Notes: a model not told the origin generated them from the letters alone. Positions 1-5,770 are shown, counted from the stretch's first letter. The stretch is DNA of 6,224 nt from Bacteroidota bacterium (GCA_003696875.1 RFHL01001201.1:1-6224), one strand, 5' to 3'. Translations and numbers: made by a program.

Positions 1-1005
1 CTCCAAGGGGAAGCCGCTGACGCTGCCAGAGAAGGTGCCGGTCCCCGGCGAGGTGCGGAAGGCGATGCCGCCCAGGTCTCGGACTCCCAGGCCGATCCGG
101 GCCCGATAGGGTAGGCCCAGGAGGGCATGAGTCTTGGTTCTGTAGATATAGCTGAATCCGATATCCAGACCCATGCTGTTGCGAGGCAGGCTCTGACGAA
201 GGTCCTGGAGGTTGGGACTTTGAGGCGAAATGGCCGCTACATTGGCGCTGTAAGCGTAGTCGAGATCTGATTGCAGGATATTGAGCGTATCGGCATTGTC
301 GAGAGAATAGGTGAGGCCATCGGCATAGAGGTAGGCGCCGGCGAGCCCGCGCAACAGCCGCAGGTGGGCCCCCACCTGCAGGCTATGGGCGCCTTGAGAG
401 AAGACCTCGCCGCCATAGGCGAGGCCGGCGTCAAGGAAGGAAGCTACCGCCAGTTGCCCCCCGTCATTGGTGAGGTTTTTGTCCCATAGCTCAGGGATAT
501 CAAGTCCCTCGATGGCGAAACGGGCCCCGGCTTCCTGAAGCTGGCTTACGCTGGCCAGGGTGCGAAACCGGCTGGTGAGGGCCACACTATGCTTGGGGTT
601 GATGGCGATCATCAGGGAGGGGCCGGCCAGCTCTGAGCTCAGCATGAAGGCATAGCTGTCTTGTCCCTCTTTTCTCACAAAGACCTCATCGATGGTGCTA
701 TCGGTGACGGAGCCGAGGGCGCCGCTAAACAAGGAATCACTTCTTAGGGAGAGATAGGTGTTGGCGAGCAAGCTGCTTCCACCAAAAAGCTGGATGTCTA
801 CCCGGTAGGGGTTACGGGACAGAAAGGCCGGGTTGAGGCTGGTGGCGTGGATACCCGCCTGTGGCATGCTTTGATAGGCCAGCCAGCCCTGGGCCTGAGC
901 GCCGGGCTGGCTACAAAACCCAGCCAGGGCCATGCCCAGTAGGAGGCGAAAGCAGGACCGGTATGGTCTCGCGGTAGGGATAAAGGTGAAAAGGAAAGCA
1001 AGCAT
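1..1005 (-). CDS. DUF5723-like outer-membrane protein, N-terminal part (runs off left edge)
   Basis: Reading the minus strand from ATG at 1003-1005, the frame stays open for 335 codons to the window edge, so the C-terminus is missing. The N-terminus carries a hydrophobic stretch (about residues 18-30, FRLLLGMALAGF) ending in an Ala-Gln-Ala cleavage-like site near residues 37-39, so it is probably exported. After that come alternating polar and hydrophobic segments rich in Gly, Ser and aromatic residues, as in a beta-barrel. Early motifs such as ATSLNPAFLS and the later DIGFSYIYRTK resemble the DUF5723 family of Bacteroidota, whose members are predicted outer-membrane proteins of unknown function. 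The first ten residues form an odd second hydrophobic patch before the signal. The frame is open upstream to a TAG near 1096 but I see no better ATG, so the exact start is uncertain. The upstream neighbour on the same strand ends 123 bases away, with a hairpin between. Family assignment is from remembered resemblance; presence of a gene is well supported. Confidence 0.8.
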   Translation of the reverse strand, partial: MLAFLFTFIPTARPYRSCFRLLLGMALAGFCSQPGAQAQGWLAYQSMPQAGIHATSLNPAFLSRNPYRVDIQLFGGSSLLANTYLSLRSDSLFSGALGSVTDSTIDEVFVRKEGQDSYAFMLSSELAGPSLMIAINPKHSVALTSRFRTLASVSQLQEAGARFAIEGLDIPELWDKNLTNDGGQLAVASFLDAGLAYGGEVFSQGAHSLQVGAHLRLLRGLAGAYLYADGLTYSLDNADTLNILQSDLDYAYSANVAAISPQSPNLQDLRQSLPRNSMGLDIGFSYIYRTKTHALLGLPYRARIGLGVRDLGGIAFRTSPGTGTFSGSVSGFPLE

Positions 1006-1031
1006 GATGGTGAAGGGAATAAAAATGAAGG

Positions 1032-1047
1032 GCCGGCGCAGGCCGGC
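1032..1047 (-). terminator. Possible terminator hairpin between the methyltransferase and DUF5723 genes
   Basis: GCCGGC at 1032-1037 and GCCGGC at 1042-1047 form a perfect six-pair GC stem around a four-base loop. Read on the minus strand, the stem is followed by CCTTCATTTTTATT, a weak U-rich tail beginning a few bases later. It lies 82 bases past the methyltransferase stop, so it could end that transcript before the DUF5723 gene. The plus-strand side has only TTTT. The U tract is imperfect, so this may simply be a stable leader hairpin. Confidence 0.35.
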
Positions 1048-1087
1048 TTTTGGGTAAGAGAGAAACTTATGCAGGCTGGGAGATGGT

Positions 1088-1109
1088 GGTCTCTGCTAGA
1101 CGCAGAGCC
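1088..1109 (-). other. Imperfect inverted repeat just after the methyltransferase stop
   Basis: CTCTGC at 1091-1096 pairs with GCAGAG at 1102-1107 around the loop TAGAC, and two further GC pairs follow across a single bulged base. It starts about 20 bases downstream of the methyltransferase stop codon. No U run follows on the minus strand, so it is not an intrinsic terminator by itself. It could protect the 3' end or pause polymerase, but chance is also possible. Confidence 0.25.
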
Positions 1110-1128
1110 TATGAAAACTACATGAACC

Positions 1129-1890
1129 TCAGACTTGTCCGTGGTAGACGATGGTTTCGTAGTCGATGCGCACAAGGCCCCCGTGCCGATGGGTAGCATA
1201 TAGAGCGTCGAGGGCCGCGTGGGCTTCGGCAAAGCGGGGGTGCCCTTCCGGCAGTGCGTAGGAACAGGATTGGTACCGGCCCCAGAGTCCCTCCTGGTCC
1301 AGCTCCTGCTCGTTGGTAAATGTCAATCGCTCATAGGAGGAGGGGGCAAAGAATGGTTCCAGAATTCGATGGTCTACCTGGCGATGGTCGATTCGGGCAT
1401 AGTCCGTGCTATAAGCCTGAAGAAAGGCTTCATAATCCGTGAGAAAAGGCGAATCGGTGCGGCGCTCATTCCAAATGAGAACGATGTGTCCGCCGGGGCG
1501 CAGGATGCGCCGAAATTCCCTACGGCTTTCCGTCGGCTCAAACCAGTGGAAGGCTTGTCCAGCCACCACGGCCGCACAGCAGGCGTCAGGTAGCCCGGTG
1601 GCCTCGGCCCGACCTTCGTTTAGGCAGAAATGCTTGTCTTGGTTTAGCCATTCGCGGGCAGCCCGGGCCATTTCAGGGTTGGGCTCTACGGCCAAGACGT
1701 CATAGCCCACCGCGAGCAAGGGCGCGCTAAGCAGGCCCGTACCGGCCCCGATATCGGCGATCGTGGCAGGCGGCGCCAGACCGGGAAGGGTTTCCAGCCA
1801 ATGGATAAGCTCCGGCGGATAGCCCGGCCGGTAGCGGAGGTAGGCGTCTACCCGATGTGAAAAGCGACTGGCAGGATCAGAACTGGACAT
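1129..1890 (-). CDS. Class I SAM-dependent methyltransferase
   Basis: This 253-residue cytoplasmic protein has the features of a Methyltransf_11/25-type Rossmann methyltransferase. Motif I (IADIGAGTG, residues 44-52) binds S-adenosylmethionine, the acidic end of strand 2 is E69 in AVEPN, GRAEATGLP (93-101) is the adenine-side motif, GQAFHWF (111-117) follows, and ILRPGG (129-134) is the post-motif III loop. The GQAFHWF sequence resembles the group around trans-aconitate methyltransferase and yeast Crg1, but the substrate cannot be read from the sequence. The frame is open 44 codons further upstream to an ATG at 2020-2022. I chose the inner ATG at 1888-1890 because the upstream stretch is Lys/Arg-rich, low in domain character and lies in AT-rich DNA, while family members begin close to the short SRFSHRVDAYLRYRPGYP segment. 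It is transcribed divergently from the arginine decarboxylase, with 254 bases between starts, and has no obvious functional tie to it. The methyltransferase call is secure; the start is probable. Confidence 0.9.
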   Translation of the reverse strand: MSSSDPASRFSHRVDAYLRYRPGYPPELIHWLETLPGLAPPATIADIGAGTGLLSAPLLAVGYDVLAVEPNPEMARAAREWLNQDKHFCLNEGRAEATGLPDACCAAVVAGQAFHWFEPTESRREFRRILRPGGHIVLIWNERRTDSPFLTDYEAFLQAYSTDYARIDHRQVDHRILEPFFAPSSYERLTFTNEQELDQEGLWGRYQSCSYALPEGHPRFAEAHAALDALYATHRHGGLVRIDYETIVYHGQV

Positions 1891-2144
1891 AGGACAAGGA
1901 AGTGGCGAGAGGAAGGTAAGAAATTTCTCATTTTTTTCCCGCTGCCGCTTCTTTATATGTCGGATTTTTGGGCTAGTTTCCAGAACTTTGTGGGCCTTAA
2001 TGTTTGATAAGCAGCTAGCCAAACAACCAGAGGGGGCAAAGAGGTTATATTCCCGTGGTTCTCCTCAAGCTGCTTCCCTTATCCTGCTTGTCTGGCCAAT
2101 GAGGGCCTTCTGTTTCTTTCCTTTTTTTCGGTATCAGCGACTTC
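1891..2144. other. Divergent intergenic region between methyltransferase and arginine decarboxylase
   Basis: This 254-base region separates two outward-facing genes and must contain or adjoin both promoters. It holds several T tracts (around 1931-1937 and 2121-2128) and is more AT-rich than the coding flanks. I find no perfect TAnnTTTG -7 box facing either gene inside it. AATGTTTG at 1999-2006 is one mismatch away on the plus strand but lacks a correctly spaced TTTG. No Shine-Dalgarno sequence precedes either ATG, which is normal for Bacteroidota. I see no RNA gene or convincing hairpin here. Confidence 0.5.
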
Positions 2145-3533
2145 ATGCAAAGCTATCTCGACTTCCTCAATCAGAGCTATTTTTTTCCTCCCCAAGGTTT
2201 CCAGGTGTTGGAGGATGAGCTGTACTTCCACGGGGTAAACCTCATGGAACTGATTGAAACCTACAAAACGCCTCTGCGCTTTACCTATTTGCCCGTTATT
2301 TCGGCCAAAATCCAAGATGCTCGGGTATACTTTGGGCAGGCGATGGAAAAGCTGGATTACAAAGGGGAATACCTCTATTGCTATTGCACGAAAAGTTCGC
2401 ATTTCAAGCACATCCTCGTAGAGGTGCTCAAGAACAATGTGCAGTTGGAGACGTCATCGGCTTTTGATTTGCCGATGATTGCCTCGCTTTACCGCTCGGG
2501 CCACCTTACCAAGGACATCATGGTGGTCTGCAACGGGTTCAAGGACTACGAGTACAAGCAGTACATCGTGGACATGATCCACGATGGCTTCACCAACATT
2601 ATCCCGGTCCTGGACAACCGGGAGGAATTCAATTTCTACCACAGCGAACTGGAAGAGCCGTGTAACCTGGGCATTCGTCTCGCCACAGAGGAGCCGCCCA
2701 ACTCGTCCTTCTATACCAGCCGCCTCGGCCTCAAGGCCGACGAAATCCTGGATTTCTACACCACCCGTATCGCCGAGCATCCTTATTTCAAGGTGTCTCT
2801 GTTGCACTTCTTTGTGCACACGGGGATTCAGGATTCTCCCTTCTTCTGGAGCGAGTTGCGGAAATTCGTCAACCTCTACTGTAAATTCCGCAAGATCAAT
2901 CCCCACCTGAAACTGCTGGATATTGGCGGCGGGCTTCCCTTCCGAAACTCCCTGGAGTTTGAATACGACTACGCCTACGTGATTGAGGAGATCGTCCGTA
3001 CCATCAAGGAAATCTGCGCCGAGCACGAAGTGCCCGAGCCCAACATTGTCACCGAGTTTGGCTCCTTCACGGTGGCCGAAAGCAGTTGCACCCTCTTTCG
3101 GGTGCTGGGTCGAAAGCAGCAAAATGATCGGGAAAAGTGGTTTATGATCGACGGCAGCATCATCTCTATGCTGCCCGACGTCTGGGCCCTGAACCGTCGC
3201 TTCATGTGTCTGCCGATCAACAACTGGGAGGCTGGCTACGAACGCATCTACGTGGGGGGCATGACCTGTGACAGCGATGACTACTACAACCACGAGGCCA
3301 ATGTCGACGCCATTTACATGCCCAAATCCCGCAAGGTGCAGTATGTTGGCTTCTTTCATACCGGTGCGTATCAGGAAGTTCTTTCCGGCGTGGGCGGTTT
3401 GCATCACTGCCTGATGCCCGATCCCAAGCACGTCCTGTTTAGTCTAAATGAAGACGGTAGCCGGTCTATACGGGTGCTGCATGAGGAGCAAAACTCCAAA
3501 CAAGTGATGAAGATTCTGGGGTATAAGATGTGA
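2145..3533 (+). CDS. speA: Arginine decarboxylase, short PLP-dependent form
   Basis: The 462-residue protein is a fold-type III (alanine-racemase-like) PLP decarboxylase, expected to convert arginine to agmatine and CO2, the first step of polyamine synthesis in bacteria that lack ornithine decarboxylase. Visible landmarks are the probable PLP lysine K83 in YCYCTKSSHF, the barrel segment ETSSAFD (102-108), HFFVHTGI (221-228), the phosphate-binding GGG (261-263) in LDIGGGLPF, the TEFGSF segment (303-308) where many relatives have EPGR, the C-terminal catalytic-type motif GGMTCDSDD with C375 and D376, and HTGAYQ around Y409. It is far shorter than E. coli SpeA (about 658 residues) and matches the roughly 460-residue form annotated as arginine decarboxylase in Flavobacteriia, which also begins with a similar short DFLNQSYFFP-like stretch, supporting this ATG. 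The next gene on the strand, 152 bases on, is a deoxyhypusine-synthase-like enzyme, which fits a polyamine role. Alternatives are another basic-amino-acid or carboxynorspermidine decarboxylase. The fold is certain, the substrate probable. Confidence 0.87.
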   Translation: MQSYLDFLNQSYFFPPQGFQVLEDELYFHGVNLMELIETYKTPLRFTYLPVISAKIQDARVYFGQAMEKLDYKGEYLYCYCTKSSHFKHILVEVLKNNVQLETSSAFDLPMIASLYRSGHLTKDIMVVCNGFKDYEYKQYIVDMIHDGFTNIIPVLDNREEFNFYHSELEEPCNLGIRLATEEPPNSSFYTSRLGLKADEILDFYTTRIAEHPYFKVSLLHFFVHTGIQDSPFFWSELRKFVNLYCKFRKINPHLKLLDIGGGLPFRNSLEFEYDYAYVIEEIVRTIKEICAEHEVPEPNIVTEFGSFTVAESSCTLFRVLGRKQQNDREKWFMIDGSIISMLPDVWALNRRFMCLPINNWEAGYERIYVGGMTCDSDDYYNHEANVDAIYMPKSRKVQYVGFFHTGAYQEVLSGVGGLHHCLMPDPKHVLFSLNEDGSRSIRVLHEEQNSKQVMKILGYKM

Positions 3534-3538
3534 GCTTA

Positions 3539-3597
3539 GAGCCGAGAAGCGATCCCGCATGCGGGACTTCGCTACGCTCAGGAGAGGCGAGAAGCGA
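3539..3597. repeat. REP-like palindrome flanked by 14-base direct repeats
   Basis: Starting five bases after the decarboxylase stop, GAGCCGAGAAGCGA (3539-3552) recurs with one mismatch as GAGGCGAGAAGCGA (3584-3597), a period of 45 bases. Between them lie a perfect 14-base palindrome, TCCCGCATGCGGGA (3553-3566), and CTTCGCTACGCTCAGGA (3567-3583). The reverse complement of that last segment, TCCTGAGCGTAGCGAAG, is a word I recognise as recurring between genes in many bacterial genomes, including Bacteroidota. As RNA the palindrome gives only a five-pair stem with a CATG loop and no U tail, so it is not a terminator. It most resembles a dispersed intergenic repeat that has landed between the two polyamine genes. 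Genome copy number cannot be seen from this window. Confidence 0.65.
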
Positions 3598-3640
3598 GAA
3601 GGAAGATAGCAGTCGGAAACCTGAAGGCTTGGTCGTAGAT

Positions 3641-3682
3641 TGAACCCCGAACCCCTAACATCGAACCACGAAACGAACGAAA
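3641..3682. repeat. Degenerate seven-base repeat tract before the DHS-like gene
   Basis: From 3641 the sequence can be written as six heptamers: TGAACCC, CGAACCC, CTAACAT, CGAACCA, CGAAACG, AACGAAA. The core is CGAACC with drift. The tract ends three bases before the ATG of the deoxyhypusine-synthase-like gene, so it forms the whole translation-initiation region and leaves no Shine-Dalgarno sequence. On the opposite strand it reads as repeated GGTTCG words, a pattern I have seen as an intergenic low-complexity repeat in some Bacteroidota. Function unknown. Confidence 0.5.
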
Positions 3683-3685
3683 AAC

Positions 3686-4654
3686 ATGGGTCCCATATCT
3701 CAATTCATCGAATCTCACTATAAGCATTTCAATGCGGCGGCCCTGGTGGACGCGGCCAAAGGATATCAGACGCACCTCACCAAGGGAGGCAAGATGATGA
3801 TTACCCTGGCTGGAGCCATGTCTACCGCCGAGCTGGGCCGCTCGCTGGCCGAGATGATCCGGCAGGGCAAGGTGGACATCATCTCCTGTACTGGTGCCAA
3901 CCTGGAGGAGGACATCATGAACCTCGTGGCCCACACGCACTACAAGCGCGTGCCCCACTACCGGGACCTGAGCCCGCAGGAGGAGTGGGACCTGCTGCAG
4001 GATGGCTTTAACCGGGTGACGGATACCTGTATCCCTGAGGAAGAGGCGTTTCGCCGGATCCAGCAGCACATCTTCAAGCGCTGGCAGAGCGCACAGGCGG
4101 CCGGGGAGCGCTTTTTCCCCCACGAGTATATGTACCAGATGTTGCTCGGTGGCGACCTCAAGGAGCACTACGAAATCGACCCCCAAAACAGCTGGATGCT
4201 CGCCGCCGCAGAGCGCAACCTCCCCATCGTGGTGCCCGGCTGGGAAGACTCCACCATGGGCAACATCTTTGCCTCTTATTGTATCAAGGGTGAGCTCCAG
4301 CCTTCGGTGGTCAAGTCGGGCATTGAATACATGATGTGGTTGGCCGATTGGTACATCCGGAATAGCGAAGGCCAGGGTGTGGGCTTCTTTCAGATAGGCG
4401 GCGGCATCGCCGGCGACTTCCCCATCTGTGTAGTGCCTATGCTCTACCAGGATCTGGAGATGGAAAACATCCCGTTCTGGTCCTACTTCTGCCAGATTTC
4501 GGATTCCACCACCAGCTATGGCTCCTACTCCGGAGCTGTCCCCAACGAAAAGATCACCTGGGGCAAGCTCGATATCGACACGCCCAAGTTTATCGTGGAG
4601 TCCGATGCTACCATCGTCGCCCCGCTGATCTTTGCCTGGCTGCTGGGGTGGTAG
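3686..4654 (+). CDS. Deoxyhypusine-synthase-like protein (bacterial DHS family)
   Basis: This complete 322-residue protein belongs to the deoxyhypusine synthase / homospermidine synthase family, NAD-dependent enzymes that move the 4-aminobutyl group of spermidine onto an amine. Visible features are AMSTAELG (44-51) and CTGANLEED (68-76), corresponding to the NAD-binding segments, PGWEDSTMGN (184-193) with D188 at the position of the substrate-binding aspartate of human DHS, the glycine loop GGGIAGDF (238-245), and ITWGKL with K294, the counterpart of the lysine (human K329) that forms the imine intermediate; W292 and E288 are also kept. The His of the human GGGVVKHH loop is not present. As bacteria have no eIF5A, the acceptor is probably a free polyamine such as putrescine or agmatine, giving homospermidine or a related product; this is inference. 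It follows the arginine decarboxylase after a repeat-filled 152-base gap and may share its transcript. The sequence closely resembles annotated flavobacterial DHS-family proteins over its full length, so the start is well placed. Confidence 0.92.
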   Translation: MGPISQFIESHYKHFNAAALVDAAKGYQTHLTKGGKMMITLAGAMSTAELGRSLAEMIRQGKVDIISCTGANLEEDIMNLVAHTHYKRVPHYRDLSPQEEWDLLQDGFNRVTDTCIPEEEAFRRIQQHIFKRWQSAQAAGERFFPHEYMYQMLLGGDLKEHYEIDPQNSWMLAAAERNLPIVVPGWEDSTMGNIFASYCIKGELQPSVVKSGIEYMMWLADWYIRNSEGQGVGFFQIGGGIAGDFPICVVPMLYQDLEMENIPFWSYFCQISDSTTSYGSYSGAVPNEKITWGKLDIDTPKFIVESDATIVAPLIFAWLLGW

Positions 4655-4660
4655 TCACCC

Positions 4661-5572
4661 TCACTCCTTTTGCATCTGCAGATACTGCTTTGGCGTGATG
4701 CCAAACTTTTTCTTGAAAGCGCCAATGAAGTGCGAGGGATTGGCGTAGCCGACGCGGTCGCTGGCTTCGTTGACGCGGCACCTGCCCTCGAGCAGGAGTT
4801 TGCGGGCCTGTTCCAGGCGGTAATCGGTCAGATAACGATGCACCGTGGTGGCATAGAGGTTCTTGAACCCAACCTTGAGATGATACTCATTAAGCCCCAC
4901 GATCCGTGCCAACTCGGGCAGGGTGGGGGCCTCGGTCATATGGGCCTCCAGGTAGCGGCGGGCTTGCCGAATCTTGGCCGCTTGCTCTTCATCATGGAGA
5001 AAGGGGCAGGCGTCCTTGGCGGCTTCGCGTTCCTGCTGAAAGTACAGGCTGAGGATCTCCATGACTTTGCCACGTAGATAGAGGCGCTGTAGCGACTCTG
5101 CTACGGGCAGGCTCAGCCCCTGATCCACCGCGATTCGCAGGGCCGCCCCCAGGCGGCTCTCGGAAAAAGATTGCTGGCTGTTTTGCCGGTCGGTGAGAAA
5201 GTCGGGGATGTCTGATTCGCCGAAAAACCACTGATGCAGGGTCTGCAAGGAGATGAAAATCGCCATCACCCGGCTATCGCCGGGGATTTCCAGGTCAAAG
5301 GGAAGGGACTCCCTGGGTTGGTAGAGCAGGTAGGCCTGCCCTTCCGGCAGGCTGCGCTGGTAGCGTCCCCCCATAAACGAAAATCGCGCCTCACCCTGGG
5401 TGCACAGATAGAACTGTACCCGAACCGGGGAAAGCTCGCCTTGCAGCCGGAGGGGGCTGGAGGATGGCGGCGTGGCAGTGAGCAGGCTTAGGCCCGGCTC
5501 CAAATCGTGATACCGGGCATTCCCGATTTCGTTATTATTTTCTTCTGTAAGGCGGATGAGGCTGGTTTGCAT
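4661..5572 (-). CDS. AraC-family transcriptional regulator
   Basis: The 303-residue protein has a variable N-terminal sensor half (about 1-190) and a C-terminal AraC DNA-binding domain with two helix-turn-helix units. The first is APTLPELARIVGLNEYHLKVGFK (residues 215-237, shown here only to the key ELARIVGLNEYHLK part) and the second runs through VNEASDRVGYANPSHFIGAF to the family signature FKKKFGITPKQY (286-297). The linker LRGKVMEILSLYFQ and a Cys-Pro-Phe-Leu motif near 189-192 are typical of Bacteroidota PchR-like regulators, some of which control iron uptake; the ligand here cannot be inferred. I chose ATG at 5570-5572; a TTG three codons upstream (5579-5581) is possible but overlaps a promoter-like element. 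It is convergent with the DHS-like gene (6 bases between stops) and divergent from the secreted-protein gene, which is the more natural regulatory target by position. Family assignment is firm, target unknown. Confidence 0.93.
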   Translation of the reverse strand: MQTSLIRLTEENNNEIGNARYHDLEPGLSLLTATPPSSSPLRLQGELSPVRVQFYLCTQGEARFSFMGGRYQRSLPEGQAYLLYQPRESLPFDLEIPGDSRVMAIFISLQTLHQWFFGESDIPDFLTDRQNSQQSFSESRLGAALRIAVDQGLSLPVAESLQRLYLRGKVMEILSLYFQQEREAAKDACPFLHDEEQAAKIRQARRYLEAHMTEAPTLPELARIVGLNEYHLKVGFKNLYATTVHRYLTDYRLEQARKLLLEGRCRVNEASDRVGYANPSHFIGAFKKKFGITPKQYLQMQKE

Positions 5573-5578
5573 AGGCTG

Positions 5579-5586
5579 CAAACGTA
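5579..5586 (-). promoter_or_regulatory. Candidate -7 box for the AraC-family gene
   Basis: On the minus strand this reads TACGTTTG, a perfect match to the Bacteroidota -7 consensus TAnnTTTG. It ends six bases before the chosen ATG at 5572, so transcription would begin almost at the start codon and give a leaderless or nearly leaderless message. I see no TTG or TTTG at the usual 17-23 base spacing upstream, which weakens the call. A chance match in AT-rich DNA is quite possible. Confidence 0.28.
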
Positions 5587-5626
5587 CAAAGAAGGATTTT
5601 GTTCTGGCGAAAAATGCAGAAAAATC

Positions 5627-5670
5627 CCGTTTTTTGTCCGATTTGGCCGTTTTGGGGAAAGGCCCGATTT
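5627..5670. repeat. Cluster of four CCGWTTT words, possible regulator-binding sites
   Basis: CCGTTTT occurs at 5627-5633 and 5647-5653, and CCGATTT at 5638-5644 and 5664-5670, all in the same orientation with start-to-start spacings of 11, 9 and 17 bases. A fifth CCGATTT lies at 5523-5529, inside the longer word CCCGATTTCGTTA that is repeated exactly at 5663-5675. The cluster sits between the divergent AraC-family and secreted-protein genes, where an AraC-type protein would be expected to bind direct repeats. No binding evidence can be drawn from sequence alone. Confidence 0.3.
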
Positions 5671-5697
5671 CGTTAGAAAGAATACGGTTTTTGGTAT

Positions 5698-5725
5698 TTG
5701 TGCGTTCCCGCTTCCGTTAGTTTTG
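5698..5725 (+). promoter_or_regulatory. Candidate Bacteroidota promoter for the secreted-protein gene
   Basis: TAGTTTTG at 5718-5725 matches the -7 consensus TAnnTTTG exactly, and TTG at 5698-5700 (part of TTTG from 5697) stands 17 bases upstream, within the spacing reported for Flavobacteriia-type promoters. Transcription would begin near 5731 and leave a leader of roughly 90 bases containing the hairpin at 5771-5792. It also lies just downstream of the CCGWTTT cluster, so a regulator bound there would be in an activator position. Confidence 0.5.
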
Positions 5726-5770
5726 TGGCGTGGATTACGTTTAATCGTTCGCAAATCTTGATCAAGGTAC

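Noticed and set aside
798..1232. A 144-codon open frame on the minus strand
   Set aside because: It overlaps the methyltransferase end and the DUF5723 start in another frame, and its Pro/Ser/Cys-rich translation lacks any protein family character.
1891..2022. N-terminal extension of the methyltransferase to the ATG at 2020-2022
   Set aside because: The 44 extra residues are basic, unlike the family, and lie in AT-rich intergenic-type DNA; the inner ATG places the domain at the usual distance from the N-terminus.
2031..2043. The 13-base word GAGGGGGCAAAGA also occurs near 1338-1350
   Set aside because: The other copy is inside the methyltransferase coding sequence, where it encodes ordinary residues. 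No further similarity flanks either copy, so I treat it as coincidence.
2148..2155. TAGCTTTG on the minus strand, a perfect TAnnTTTG match that could serve the methyltransferase
   Set aside because: It lies within codons 2-4 of the arginine decarboxylase, about 260 bases from the methyltransferase ATG, and has no -33 partner at suitable spacing. Chance is the likelier explanation.
2454..3431. A 325-codon open frame on the minus strand
   Set aside because: It lies wholly antisense to the arginine decarboxylase, whose motifs are clear. The translation is rich in Val, His and Gly with no recognisable domain, as expected from a reverse-strand shadow of GC-rich third positions.
3553..3566. The 14-base palindrome as an intrinsic terminator after speA
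   Set aside because: The RNA stem would have only five pairs and is followed by CTTCGCTACG, not a U run. A dispersed repeat explains it better.
3578..4186. A 202-codon open frame on the minus strand over the start of the DHS-like gene
   Set aside because: It is antisense to a strongly conserved family protein and crosses the repeat spacer; no domain or sensible start context is visible.
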